Shown one piece after another: positions 25,901 through 33,049 of a stretch of 64,000 nt of DNA (its first letter is position 1; each line of letters begins with the position of its first letter). The notes below the pieces were generated by a model, which was not told the DNA's origin, did not search any database, and worked only from the letters and a program-made list of their open reading frames with translations. Position numbers and translations under genes: made by a program. The DNA is from Deinococcus cellulosilyticus NBRC 106333 = KACC 11606 (GTDB lineage: Bacteria; Deinococcota; Deinococci; Deinococcales; Deinococcaceae). Where the stretch lies: the NCBI RefSeq assembly GCF_007990775.1, contig NZ_BJXB01000001.1, positions 310,001 to 374,000 on the forward strand. Reading direction: 5' to 3'.

Positions 25901-26346
25901 ACGCCACATTCTCGGGCAATACGGCTTCTGCAGGAGGCTCTGGCATCTACTTCTTTGCAGGCACCAGCCCTCAGGTTGCCAACAGCGTGTTCTGGGCCAC
26001 TTCTGGAGCTTCTGGAAGTCCCATTGTCAACAACGGCAGTGCACCCAGCATTTCCTACAGCCTGATTCAGAATGGGTTCTCGGGTTCCACCTGGGTGTCT
26101 TCTCAGGGCACCAACGGAGGGAACAACGTGAACCTGACGGCTGATCCTTTCGTGAGCAGCAGTTCACCCACCGGAGCAGATGGGTTGTGGGCCACCAGTG
26201 ATGATGGACTGTACCTCTCCACTGGAAACAGTGGGCTGAACTCGGGCAGCAACAGTGCTGTGTCTGGCCTTTTAACAGACCTCACTGGGGCGAGCCGAAT
26301 TCAGGGAGGAACTGTGGATCGGGGAGCCTACGAGCGCCTCCCCTGA
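19927..26346 (+). CDS. Giant lipoprotein with four right-handed beta-helix modules
   Basis: The 2139-residue exported protein has an N-terminal lipoprotein signal (LLLLLVGC, lipid-accepting C26), then a proline/threonine linker (30-60). A domain at about 60-360 (RYLYSTFLIRNAT, YGFVV, VTESLEE) follows, which is shared with the lipoproteins at 58132 and 61291. Four modules of about 440 residues then begin near 370, 810, 1257 and 1698. Each starts with an ATGxGxxW.A..L.EAL region and EIWLADGTYYPD-like strand, passes through Asn/Gly/Ser/Thr-rich beta-helix turns (SGNTT, GGGLYC), and the first three end CSPAxDAG...D.GAxER, typical of choice-of-anchor Q / pectate-lyase-like folds. It is probably a cell-surface adhesin or matrix protein. 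Modules 2 and 3 are nearly identical in stretches of DNA. Confidence 0.85.
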   Translation: MPEQPEFGRSRSRALPLGLLLLLVGCNLFAPPAPKTTPPNPNPPTPPTTGNPTPKGTLIEIGFEGIGSKDLISKTRFLPGGSTGIQKQDSGELTLLGGAVQFKSISNGSFDTDGSEVTDSNCDYSKGARYLYSTFLIRNATSAGVPYNAVQHNLTLVAVDANGSSYGTNAVSNLRKYDGSSYSDPASIANCIKPTHGLTYDPLTGISLRSNSADMQVYEEDDLPTAAALGVSEVFNYGFVVRSRTSTTDRSLPANPDANTYDGVVTMAVRLPKQSVSTDNPYKFSLLFMAFDDSVTRVTESLEEQASSKVQDRASLLGSGTQVQLLGGSTTPVSGYTTRTLCDTRVAGSLSGTPINLTDASGISCYSNGRVYVDASTTNTKQNGRTWATAYKNLTDALVAAKAGLAPREIWLADGTYYPDSGSKSLDRSGAVLTSPDNNTAATFYLSEGYKLYGGFSGNETSLGQRDPSNNLTILSGDVDANDTKTSGVTTSYSNISGSNSQHVVWIQGSSATPVTSSTVLDGLTITGGSATASGADALGGGLYCNGSATGNQCSPTLTDLTFKGNQASTAGGALFIAADGGGSNLQMIRGLFTGNATTGTDTSSSSGGGVLGVSALSGGYASPSFTNSLFYNNTSHHNGGVAVMSTGGSGTALVSWINSTLTANSAAGNGGAVYSDQGTPVFRNSILWNNTLTSSFNQVAGSGAQFQSSLIQNSGGSSNWDSTLGMDSGSNLDTTPLFVNAASNDYRLKTCSPAVDAGQSDLNVQTTDFAGNSRFLNDSTVTDSGDAGSKGAVIDLGALERTANTAGADCSVIRVNPAATGEGTGATWSDAATSLSEALYIANNTGRKEIWLKSGVYLPDDGNTPLDQSGKVLFAPSNNTSATFYLTEGVKIYGGFAGNEAARTSRNASSNLTILSGDIDQNDTRTSGVTLTNSGISGSNSLHVLFLKGTSSLPMTPATVLDGVTVTGGAALAASGTDSQGGALYCDGSGTGNSCSPTLTSLTFRGNVARNAGGALYLNGDAGTTSPVVTGGLFSGNAIIGANQTVNTTGGGAVALSGENAGTSSAQFTNALFYNNTSDHQAGALLVIGDGSGTVTPIFTNVTLSANTSAGPGGALYNRSATPVFHNSILWNNRVGTDPSQVKSIDSALPDFRNSLIQGSGGSTAWDASVGTDLGNNLDQMPAFVSEASNDYRLKTCSPAIDAGDSNLTALSTDFAGNNRFFNDTNTTDTGNAGGQAAVVDLGALERTSSLAGADCSVIRVNPAATGEGSGATWSDAATSLPEALYIANNTTARKEIWLKGGTYTPMDGSTQLSRFGVAFFNNALDRNYTFPMTAGVKLYGGFAGTESLSSQRNINSNVTILSADIDNNDTRTNGVTLKASDISGSNSYHLLYIVGSSSNPVTSSTEISGLTITGAKGDGSFPNNYGAGFYCFGEFTGNECSPTFTDVKVYGNTAVYGGGGGYLDAYYGGTSSPTFNRVLFSGNTTSGTATANASGGGALSVHVSENGTANPSFTNVVFYDNSSHNHGGGVLTYRKDTSQGTINSTYTNVTFYKDVAVNYGGAIYNYYTTGTVRNSILAGSSDKTGQWPVWNDNSTLNISYSVVERSISDAGTDGGNNVGLIYPYGKPLFNDASSGDLTLVPCSVATDAGNGSLLTETVDLNGNPRFSADGGVSDTGNQGGQVAMVDIGAYERQSDSSLCNVIRVDKDATGDKSGSSWKNAFTSLADALYMTRFSGTSRLELWIADGTYRPDDGYFVTDLSGSVLGTKDNNTSATFEIRPGVKLYGGFAGTETAESQRNPYSNITVLSGDIDQNDTRDSNNITLKASNISGSNSLHVMYLNGNAGTFSSSTVISGLVVTAGNAIGSDFYTRRGGGLLCYAENGTTCSPTFKDVRFVGNSALNGGGGVYLTMYNRGNSTATFTNVVFSQNSTTSGSSTNQGGGGLLIDGDTGGTVTPTFTNVVFDRNTTTAYGGGVHVYGHSANTSSPTFLNATFSGNTASAGGSGIYFFAGTSPQVANSVFWATSGASGSPIVNNGSAPSISYSLIQNGFSGSTWVSSQGTNGGNNVNLTADPFVSSSSPTGADGLWATSDDGLYLSTGNSGLNSGSNSAVSGLLTDLTGASRIQGGTVDRGAYERLP

Positions 26347-26360
26347 CCTGAGCTGATTCC

Positions 26361-26393
26361 AGAGGGACAGACCATCAGGTCTGTCCCTCTTTT
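26361..26393 (+). terminator. Strong Rho-independent terminator after the giant lipoprotein
   Basis: A 13-base perfect stem (26361-26373 with 26378-26390) and ATCA loop are followed by TTT, 15 bases past the stop codon. Confidence 0.85.
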
Positions 26394-26721
26394 GATTGTG
26401 TGCTGGGCCAGAAAATGTTCCTCTCTTCTCATAAAAGTCATCTTTGTAACGAAATAAAAATTGTGTTGCTGTACGTAGAAGAGTCAAATCATTTGTATGT
26501 GCAGCTGATGTGAACATGAGGAACCTGACGAATTGTATGAAATCTCCATGTGAAAGTGTTTGTGCATCCGATAATGTGGCCTAGTTGGATTGATTTTGAG
26601 TAGGGGAAATCCTTTATCCAGAGATCAAAAATCTCAATTTCCGCTCAGTTCATTTCCAGCTTCATTTCAGATTGGCTCTGTTCATCAGAAGGCAGGGCAT
26701 CATTTGAGGGGGTTGAGTCTT
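26394..26721. other. AT-rich non-coding leader of the HEAT/GT2 operon
   Basis: This 328-base stretch is clearly richer in A/T than its surroundings and has no credible gene. A GATAAT at about 26570 is the best -10 candidate, but no matching -35 is evident. No strong hairpin was seen. It probably holds the promoter and upstream control region of the polysaccharide-synthase operon. Confidence 0.4.
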
Positions 26722-27888
26722 ATGTGGAGGCGATTCGGTTTAAATGGACTGAATTATTTTTCTTTGTTTATTGCCGTTGCAGTGGTGGTGAGTCTCGCGG
26801 TGCTGGTGTACGTGCTGGTGGTGCCCAACTTCTACCGCCAGCCCGAGGTGGTGTACCGCATGCTGGTGGTCTTCAGCCTGCTCAGTCTGCTGTCCATTGT
26901 CAGCACCGTGATTTATCAGGCCAGCTATTTCTCCTACAGCGAGTCGGCCTTCCAGCACAACCGCAGGGAGCGCGAACGCTGGAGGAGTGTCTGGAACGAG
27001 GTGCTGTTCAATAAAGCCCCCCTGCCCACCAGAACTGCAGACACGGTGGCCGCAGAAGCGCTTTTGCTGCTCAAAGAGCAAATGGACCCCCAGCAGGCCG
27101 AAAAAGCCCGCCACACTTATGAAATGAGTGGCCTGCTGCAAAAGGACATGCGCATCATGCGCAGCATGGGAAATCTGGTGAACAAGGTGCGGGTGATTGA
27201 ACGCTGGGCCATCCTGTGCGATCCCCGGACCCACAAGGTGCTTTATGATTACTGCTTTGCCCGCAACGACGATCTGCGCAGACTGGCCCTGACCTCCCTG
27301 GCACGCTCCATGAGCCTGTCCGGGGTCTCCCGCAAGGAAGTGGCGCAGACCTTCCACAACCTGATCCGCGATGACCGCTTCAGCTCAGGATGGATTGAAC
27401 AGGTGCTGGTGCTCCTCGGAGAAAGAGGCATTCTGCTGTTGCAGGACCTTTTGCGTGACCCTGACATTGAAATGCAGCGCCGGGCTTTGCGTGCCCTGGT
27501 TTTCGTGCGGGCAGATGAATGCCTCGATGAATGCATGGCCCTGTTGCAGTCCGAAAATCCGGACATCCGTGCCTCCAGCCTCAAAGTTCTGGCCACCATG
27601 AACCAGGTGCCTGCAGAGGCCGTTCAGGACGTGTACCGCCTGCTGGAAGACCCGGTGTGGTTTGTGCGTGCCCAGGCTGCCCTGGCCTGCGGAAGCCTCA
27701 AAGGACCCCAGGTCACCACCCGACTGTATGAAAGCCTCGCAGATGAAGTCTGGTGGGTGCGCCACAACAGCGCACTGGCCCTGATTGAACTTGGCCCTGA
27801 AGGCCACCGGACCCTGGAAACGGCTCTGGAAGCCCACCCCGACCGGTACGCCCGTGACATGGCCTACCAGTACCTGCAGGTCTCCTGA
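26722..27888 (+). CDS. Membrane-anchored HEAT-repeat protein
   Basis: The 388-residue protein has two N-terminal transmembrane helices (about 13-36 and 46-68: FSLFIAVAVVVSLAVLVYVLVV and MLVVFSLLSLLSIVSTVIY), a charged linker, and then HEAT-like helical repeats in the cytoplasm (about 180-385). The ATG at 26722 follows GAGGGGG and starts the first helix, so the longer frame from 26590 is rejected. It ends seven bases before the glycosyltransferase gene, whose ribosome site overlaps its stop. HEAT repeats mediate protein contacts, so it is probably a partner or regulator of the synthase. Confidence 0.82.
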   Translation: MWRRFGLNGLNYFSLFIAVAVVVSLAVLVYVLVVPNFYRQPEVVYRMLVVFSLLSLLSIVSTVIYQASYFSYSESAFQHNRRERERWRSVWNEVLFNKAPLPTRTADTVAAEALLLLKEQMDPQQAEKARHTYEMSGLLQKDMRIMRSMGNLVNKVRVIERWAILCDPRTHKVLYDYCFARNDDLRRLALTSLARSMSLSGVSRKEVAQTFHNLIRDDRFSSGWIEQVLVLLGERGILLLQDLLRDPDIEMQRRALRALVFVRADECLDECMALLQSENPDIRASSLKVLATMNQVPAEAVQDVYRLLEDPVWFVRAQAALACGSLKGPQVTTRLYESLADEVWWVRHNSALALIELGPEGHRTLETALEAHPDRYARDMAYQYLQVS

Positions 27889-27895
27889 GGTCAAC

Positions 27896-29305
27896 ATGGA
27901 AAACAGTTTTCAGGCCACCCTCCTCCACATCATCGAAGTCCTGATCATCACTTATTTCGCCATCCTCAACAGTGTGTATGCCGTCAGTGTGCTGGTGGCC
28001 TCTCGCGTGATGGTCGCCACAGCCCTGCGCGGTGAGCGGGTGCTGATGAAGTCCTACCTGGAAAAAGGCTACTACCGCCCGATCAGTCTGCTGGTGCCTG
28101 CCTTCAACGAGGAAGAGACCATCACTGCATCTGTGCATTCATTTCTGAACCTGCACTACCCTGAATTCGAGGTCATTGTCATCAATGACGGCTCACAGGA
28201 CAACACCCTGCAGAAACTGATGGATGAATTCATGCTGGAAAACACCAGTGAATTCCCCTCACGGGTGCTGGAAAGCAAACCCATCCGGGGCCTGTACCGC
28301 AGCATCAAATACCCAAACCTGCTGGTGATCGACAAGGAAAACGGAGGGAAAGCCGACGCACTGAACGCCGGAATCATTCATTCCACCAAGCCCCTGTTCT
28401 GCTCGGTGGACGCGGACAGCATCCTGGAAGCCCGTGCCCTCATCCGGGTCAGCAGGCAGTTTCTGGAAGATGACCGTCTGGTGGCGGTGGGTGGAACGGT
28501 GCGGGTTCTCAATGGTGCCGTCATCCGTGAAGATGCCATCAAGGAAGTGCATTCACCAAAAAGCTGGCTGGAGCGCATTCAGGTGGTGGAATACACCCGG
28601 GCCTTTCTGGCTGGACGCTCCACCTTCAGTGCTTTGCAGGTTCTGCTGATCATTTCTGGGGCTTTCGGGCTGTTTTCTCGCAACGCAGTGATTGAAGTGG
28701 GGGGATACCGCACCGACACCGTGGGAGAGGACATGGAACTGGTGGTCCGCATGCACCGTTACATGCGGGACAGGAAGCGCAAATACCAGATCCGCTACAC
28801 CATGGACCCCATCTGCTGGACCCAGGTTCCCAGTGACATGGGCATGCTCAGAAAACAGCGCAACCGCTGGCAGAGGGGCCTCCTGGAAACCCTGTGGACC
28901 CACCGGGGCATGTTTCTGAACCCCAGATATGGCCGGATTGGTCTTTTCAGCATGCCTTACTACCTGCTTTTCGAGGCCCTTGCTCCATTGCTGGAGGTGT
29001 TCGGGTATGTCTTCACCCTTTATTTGCTGCTGACCCGCCAGCTCAATGTGGATTTCGCCATCATGTTCCTGGTGATGGCCCTGCTGTATGGGACCCTGGT
29101 CAGCATGGCTTCCATTGGCATCGAGGGTTTCATGATCAAGCGCTACACCCGCTTCTTTGATCGGGTGAAGATCATGCTGGCCACAGTGTTCGAACAGCTG
29201 GGTTACCGTCAGGTGCTTGCTTTTGAGCGTCTCTTTGCCTTTGTGATGCTTTACAGCAAGAAAGGCCAGTGGGACATCCAGCGCAGGGCCCGCATCCAGC
29301 GCTAG
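27896..29305 (+). CDS. Processive family-2 glycosyltransferase (membrane polysaccharide synthase)
   Basis: The 469-residue enzyme has an N-terminal transmembrane helix (about 10-38) and a GT-A catalytic domain: SLLVPAFNEEETI, VINDGS (D98), GGKADALNAG, VDADS (D172, D174), GEDMEL (general base D279) and QRNRWQRG (321-328). Membrane helices follow at about 360-420. The D, DxD, D, QxxRW set marks processive synthases such as PgaC, HasA and BcsA. It polymerises a sugar nucleotide into an exported polysaccharide; the sugar is unknown. No PilZ domain is fused. It is translationally linked to the upstream HEAT gene. The nearby GGDEF and HD-GYP proteins suggest possible c-di-GMP control, but no direct evidence is visible. 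Confidence 0.88.
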   Translation: MENSFQATLLHIIEVLIITYFAILNSVYAVSVLVASRVMVATALRGERVLMKSYLEKGYYRPISLLVPAFNEEETITASVHSFLNLHYPEFEVIVINDGSQDNTLQKLMDEFMLENTSEFPSRVLESKPIRGLYRSIKYPNLLVIDKENGGKADALNAGIIHSTKPLFCSVDADSILEARALIRVSRQFLEDDRLVAVGGTVRVLNGAVIREDAIKEVHSPKSWLERIQVVEYTRAFLAGRSTFSALQVLLIISGAFGLFSRNAVIEVGGYRTDTVGEDMELVVRMHRYMRDRKRKYQIRYTMDPICWTQVPSDMGMLRKQRNRWQRGLLETLWTHRGMFLNPRYGRIGLFSMPYYLLFEALAPLLEVFGYVFTLYLLLTRQLNVDFAIMFLVMALLYGTLVSMASIGIEGFMIKRYTRFFDRVKIMLATVFEQLGYRQVLAFERLFAFVMLYSKKGQWDIQRRARIQR

Positions 29306-29326
29306 AACCCTTCTTCCAGGTCAGGC

Positions 29327-29355
29327 AGGCTGCTCTTCCACGGGCAGCCTTTTTG
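29327..29355 (+). terminator. Terminator after the GT2 gene
   Basis: Arms AGGCTGC (29327-29333) and GCAGCCT (29344-29350), with a 10-base loop, are followed by TTTTTG. Confidence 0.7.
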
Positions 29356-29494
29356 TCATGTGAGGTAAGAAACCCGAGAGAACAGACCGTTAAATTGTAA
29401 ATGAAGCAGATGAAACAGCAGCGAAAAGGGCAGCTCTGTAAAATGCGAACCAGCGTCTTCCCATCCCTTTTCGAGTTTCAGCAAAGGAGGTCAC

Positions 29495-31354
29495 ATGCAC
29501 ACCCCTGACTGGCTCAAACTGACCTCCGCAGCTCTGGAGTCGTCGTTTGATGCCATCCTCATCCTGGAGATTCAGGTCCCCGAGGCCACCATCCTGTATG
29601 CCAACCGCCGGGCTGAGGAACTGACCGGGTACACCCAGCAGGAGTTGCTTGGCCTCAGCCCACGGATGCTGGAAAGCCACCACATCGGGGAGCAGGACCT
29701 GATCCAGCTGGCTGCAGCCATCCGGGAACTGAAGCCTTACCACGGAACCGCCAGATTCATGCGCAAAGATGGCAGCATCTACTGGGCAGAGCTGAACCTG
29801 GTTCCCATAGACATTGAACCGCAAGGCAGATACTGGGTGTCTGCACATCGGGATGTCACCCGTGAAATGGAGGCCACCGAGGCCCTCAGGAAAAGTGAAT
29901 TTCTGCATCGGGTGATCATCGAGAACAGCCCCAGTCTGTACCGCATGTACAACCGGGAAGGGAGATGTGTTTATGCCTCTGCTTCAAGCGTACGGATTCT
30001 GGGGTACACCCCGGAGGCGTTGCTGGGACTGTCGAGAGAACTCCTGCACTCCGATGATGCAGATGTCTTTCCAGTTCAGGGGTTCAGGGACCTCTGGGCA
30101 GGGTTGAAAGACTTTCATCAGTTTGAATACCGCTTGCAGCACAAAAACGGGCAGATGATCTGGGTTTCGAGCACCATGAGGATGATTGGCAGCCCGGACC
30201 ACCCGGAAGACCAGCTGCTGCTGGTGGTCACCGAGGACATTTCCGCCCGCAAACGGGCAGAGCAGGAGGCGCAGGAGCAGACCGTTCGCTACACCTCCCT
30301 GCTGGACCTCAAATACCGCATTCTGCAGGCCAGTCAGCCTTCAGAGGTCACCGGGCAGGCCATTGAACTGGCCCTTCCCCTCACCGAGTACGAGTTTGGC
30401 ATGTTCATCAGTTTTCAGGGGGATCAGCTCAGGCTGGAGGGTTTTCATGGCGCAGACCGGGAGCACCTTGAACCCCTGCTTCAACAACTGGTGGCCCGCA
30501 ACACCAGAGCCACCATCCTGCAGCTGCTGCAGGGGACCGAACCTGTTTTCATTTCTGCGGACCAGACCCGCGTGGGTCGCCTGGAAATCCCCATCCGCAA
30601 AACCTTTCGGACTTTTGCTGTGCTTCCCATTCATGCCGAAGGGGAAATTTTTGGGGCCATCAGTTTTGCACACCGGGAGGCGGTGCAGGTCTCAGAGAGC
30701 ACAAAGCGCCTGCTCAGTGCCATTGAGGAACGGGTCAGTCTGGCCTACAGCAAACTGATTGGTTTTCAGCGTCTGGAAGAGTCCCGCGAGGAAACCATGA
30801 GAACACTGGGCCTGGCCCTTGAATACCGGGACTATGAAACCAAGGGGCACACAGACCGCGTCATTGACCTCTGTGACCGGCTGGGACAAGGGCTGGGCCT
30901 CGATGAGGACACCCTCAAGGAACTGCGCTGGGGGGCCTACCTTCATGACATTGGCAAGATCTCCACGCCAGATGCCGTGCTGCTGAAGCCTGGCAAACTC
31001 AATCCAGAGGAATGGGATGTGATCAAGCAGCACCCTGTGGTGGGGTATGAGCTCACCCGTGCGATTCCCTCCCTGCCCGAACGCACCCTGGACATCGTGC
31101 TGTACCACCAGGAACGCTGGAATGGCAGTGGTTACCCGGAAGGCCGCAGAGGGGAGGAGATCCCTTTTCTGGCAAGGGTTTTTGCAGTGGTGGACGTGTA
31201 CGATGCCCTGACCAGTGAACGCCCCTACAAACGGGCTTTCAGCCATGAGGAAGCGGTGGCGCAACTTCTGAAGGAATCTGGAACGTTGCTTGATCCTGAA
31301 ATTGTGAGGGTGTTCCTGGGGGTGATGGGAGCAGGACCCGGGTTTGATCCCTGA
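29495..31354 (+). CDS. PAS-PAS-GAF-HD-GYP cyclic-di-GMP phosphodiesterase
   Basis: The 619-residue protein has PAS1 (about 10-125: SSFDAILILEIQVPEATILYANRRAEELTGYT), PAS2 (135-255), GAF (285-430) and HD-GYP (440-605). The catalytic domain is intact: YLHDIGK has the HD pair near 484, LYHQERWNGSGYPEG has the GYP signature near 545, and DVYDALTSERPYKRAF is conserved. It should hydrolyse c-di-GMP in the cytosol under control of its sensor domains. AAAGGAGG precedes the ATG. The gene stands alone, with its own leader after the GT2 terminator. Confidence 0.93.
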   Translation: MHTPDWLKLTSAALESSFDAILILEIQVPEATILYANRRAEELTGYTQQELLGLSPRMLESHHIGEQDLIQLAAAIRELKPYHGTARFMRKDGSIYWAELNLVPIDIEPQGRYWVSAHRDVTREMEATEALRKSEFLHRVIIENSPSLYRMYNREGRCVYASASSVRILGYTPEALLGLSRELLHSDDADVFPVQGFRDLWAGLKDFHQFEYRLQHKNGQMIWVSSTMRMIGSPDHPEDQLLLVVTEDISARKRAEQEAQEQTVRYTSLLDLKYRILQASQPSEVTGQAIELALPLTEYEFGMFISFQGDQLRLEGFHGADREHLEPLLQQLVARNTRATILQLLQGTEPVFISADQTRVGRLEIPIRKTFRTFAVLPIHAEGEIFGAISFAHREAVQVSESTKRLLSAIEERVSLAYSKLIGFQRLEESREETMRTLGLALEYRDYETKGHTDRVIDLCDRLGQGLGLDEDTLKELRWGAYLHDIGKISTPDAVLLKPGKLNPEEWDVIKQHPVVGYELTRAIPSLPERTLDIVLYHQERWNGSGYPEGRRGEEIPFLARVFAVVDVYDALTSERPYKRAFSHEEAVAQLLKESGTLLDPEIVRVFLGVMGAGPGFDP

Positions 31355-31394
31355 GCCCATTCAGGTCTTGATGCCAGTCGCGCCCAGTTAATAA

Positions 31395-31423
31395 TTGACA
31401 AAACATATCAACTATTCTATGAT
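31395..31423 (+). promoter_or_regulatory. Sigma-70-type promoter for the flavin monooxygenase
   Basis: TTGACA (31395-31400), a 17-base spacer and TATGAT (31418-31423) match the vegetative consensus nearly perfectly. Transcription would start near 31430, giving a leader of about 178 bases. Confidence 0.8.
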
Positions 31424-31429
31424 CAACCC

Positions 31430-31607
31430 TGACGAGCATCACCTGATTTCTGACCTTACGAACCCGAACCTTTGAAAACCTTTCATTGCCCTCCTGACGA
31501 CAGGGCAGAGCCCCTTTTTTTCGCAACCAGAACATCCTCAGCTGCTGAAGCCTGCGTTTCAGCAGTGACGGTGTGCTGTGTGAAATTCCATGCAAGGAGA
31601 CTCTCAA
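31430..31607 (+). promoter_or_regulatory. Structured 5' leader, candidate attenuator
   Basis: The leader contains TGCCCT/AGGGCA pairing at about 31487-31507, with an alternative GGGC-aga-GCCC hairpin directly before a seven-T run (a terminator-like element, about 31502-31524). It also has a stem CTGCTGAA/TTCAGCAG at about 31540-31563. Mutually exclusive hairpins upstream of an enzyme gene suggest attenuation. No known riboswitch consensus, including SAM classes, was recognised. Confidence 0.35.
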
Positions 31608-32981
31608 ATGTCACATTCTTCCAACCCCCGCCAGATCAAACTGGGTGCTTTCCTGATGACCGATGGACACCACATTGCCGCCTGGAGGCATCCTCAGGCC
31701 AATCCGTATGCCCACGTCAGTTTTGAGCACTTCAAAGAACTCGCCCAGAAAGCAGAAGCGGCAAAATTCGACACCATCTTCTTTGCAGATTCTGCTGCTG
31801 CCTGGGTGGATGGGGAGGGGGTCTTTGCCCACACCTCCAGAGGGGCACACTTTGAGCCCCTTACCTTGCTTTCGGCTCTGGCCACCGTGACCACCCACAT
31901 TGGACTGATTGCCACCCAGACCACCACCTACAACGAGCCCTACCACCTTGCCCGGAAATTTGCCTCTCTGGACCAGATCAGCGGAGGACGGGCAGGCTGG
32001 AACCTGGTCACCTCTGCCAATGGCCGGGAAGCCTTCAACTTCAACCGCGATGCCCACGTGGTTTTCGAGGAACGCTATGACCGCGCACACGAATTCGCTG
32101 AAGTGGTGACGGGCCTGTGGGACAGCTGGGAAGATGATGCCTTCATCCGGGACAAGGAGAGCGGGCTGTTCTCTGACCCTGAAAAATCCCATGTGCTCAG
32201 CCATGTTGGGAAGCACTTCAAAGTCAGGGGACCCCTCAATGTGGCCCGTTCCCCCCAGGGACGCCCCGTGATTGTGCAGGCCGGATCTTCTGAAGAAGGC
32301 AAGGAACTTGCTGCTGCAACCGCAGAGGTGGTGTTTACCGCCCAGCAGACCCTGCAGGATGCCCAGCATTTCTACAACGACCTGAAAGGCCGTCTGGCAA
32401 AATATGGACGCAGCGAAGATGACCTGAAAATCATGCCCGGAGTGCTCCCCTACGTGGGACGCACCCAGCAGGAGGCCAGAGACAAGTTTGACCTGATTCA
32501 GTCGCTGGTGCTCCCGAAAGTCGGCCTTTCCCAGCTTTCCAACCTGCTGGGTGCAGACCTGAGCGGTTACGACATTGATGGCCCCGTGCCAGACCTGCCC
32601 CTGACCAACAACAACCGCAGCCGTCAGGCTTTGCTGGTCGAGCAGGCCAGAAGGGAGGGCCTCACCATCCGTGACCTGTACCTGTCGGTCACCGGAGGAC
32701 GGGGGCACTGGCAACTGATCGGCACCCCTGAACAGATCGCAGATGAACTGGAAGAGCGTTTCCTCAACCGTGGCGCAGACGGTTTCAACGTGATGGGTCC
32801 AGTGCTCCCTGCAGGCCTCGACGATTTCATTGAACTGGTGATCCCGGAGCTTCGCCGCAGAGGAATGTTCCGCCATGAATACGAGGGCAGAACCCTCAGA
32901 GAGAACCTGGGCCTGAAACGTCCCGAGAACAGCTTTAAAGTGAAAGCCAGGCAGCTCAGGGAAGCTGAACTGGTCAGGTAG
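31608..32981 (+). CDS. NtaA/SnaA/DszA-type flavin-dependent monooxygenase
   Basis: The 457-residue luciferase-like monooxygenase starts IKLGAFLMTDGHHIAAWRHP and shows FDTIFFADS, EPLTLLSALATVTTHIGL, QISGGRAGWNLVTSA, PVIVQAGSSEEGK and DGFNVMGPVLPAGLDDFIELVIPELRRRGMFR. This is the NtaA/DszA family, two-component FMNH2-dependent enzymes that oxidise sulfur compounds, nitrilotriacetate or related substrates; the flavin reductase partner is not adjacent. Of the two ATGs, the one at 31608 has AAGGAGA at correct spacing, so the six-residue extension is rejected. Confidence 0.9.
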   Translation: MSHSSNPRQIKLGAFLMTDGHHIAAWRHPQANPYAHVSFEHFKELAQKAEAAKFDTIFFADSAAAWVDGEGVFAHTSRGAHFEPLTLLSALATVTTHIGLIATQTTTYNEPYHLARKFASLDQISGGRAGWNLVTSANGREAFNFNRDAHVVFEERYDRAHEFAEVVTGLWDSWEDDAFIRDKESGLFSDPEKSHVLSHVGKHFKVRGPLNVARSPQGRPVIVQAGSSEEGKELAAATAEVVFTAQQTLQDAQHFYNDLKGRLAKYGRSEDDLKIMPGVLPYVGRTQQEARDKFDLIQSLVLPKVGLSQLSNLLGADLSGYDIDGPVPDLPLTNNNRSRQALLVEQARREGLTIRDLYLSVTGGRGHWQLIGTPEQIADELEERFLNRGADGFNVMGPVLPAGLDDFIELVIPELRRRGMFRHEYEGRTLRENLGLKRPENSFKVKARQLREAELVR

Positions 32982-33005
32982 AACCTCCAGTGGGGGAGGA
33001 GAAAA

Positions 33006-33040
33006 AAGAAACGCCGGAATGTTCCGGCGTTTCTTCTTTT
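33006..33040. terminator. Bidirectional terminator
   Basis: A 14-base perfect stem (33006-33019 with 33022-33035, core ACGCCGGAA) is followed by CTTTT on the + strand. The convergent monooxygenase and TPR genes both end next to it. Confidence 0.8.
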
Positions 33041-33049
33041 CGAGGTGGA

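Noticed and set aside
21030..26346. Possible CRISPR-like or satellite array
   Set aside because: The repeats are about 1.3 kb coding modules in one continuous frame, not short repeats with unique spacers.
31430..31607. SAM-type riboswitch
   Set aside because: No conserved SAM-I core or kink-turn sequence was found; only generic hairpins are present.
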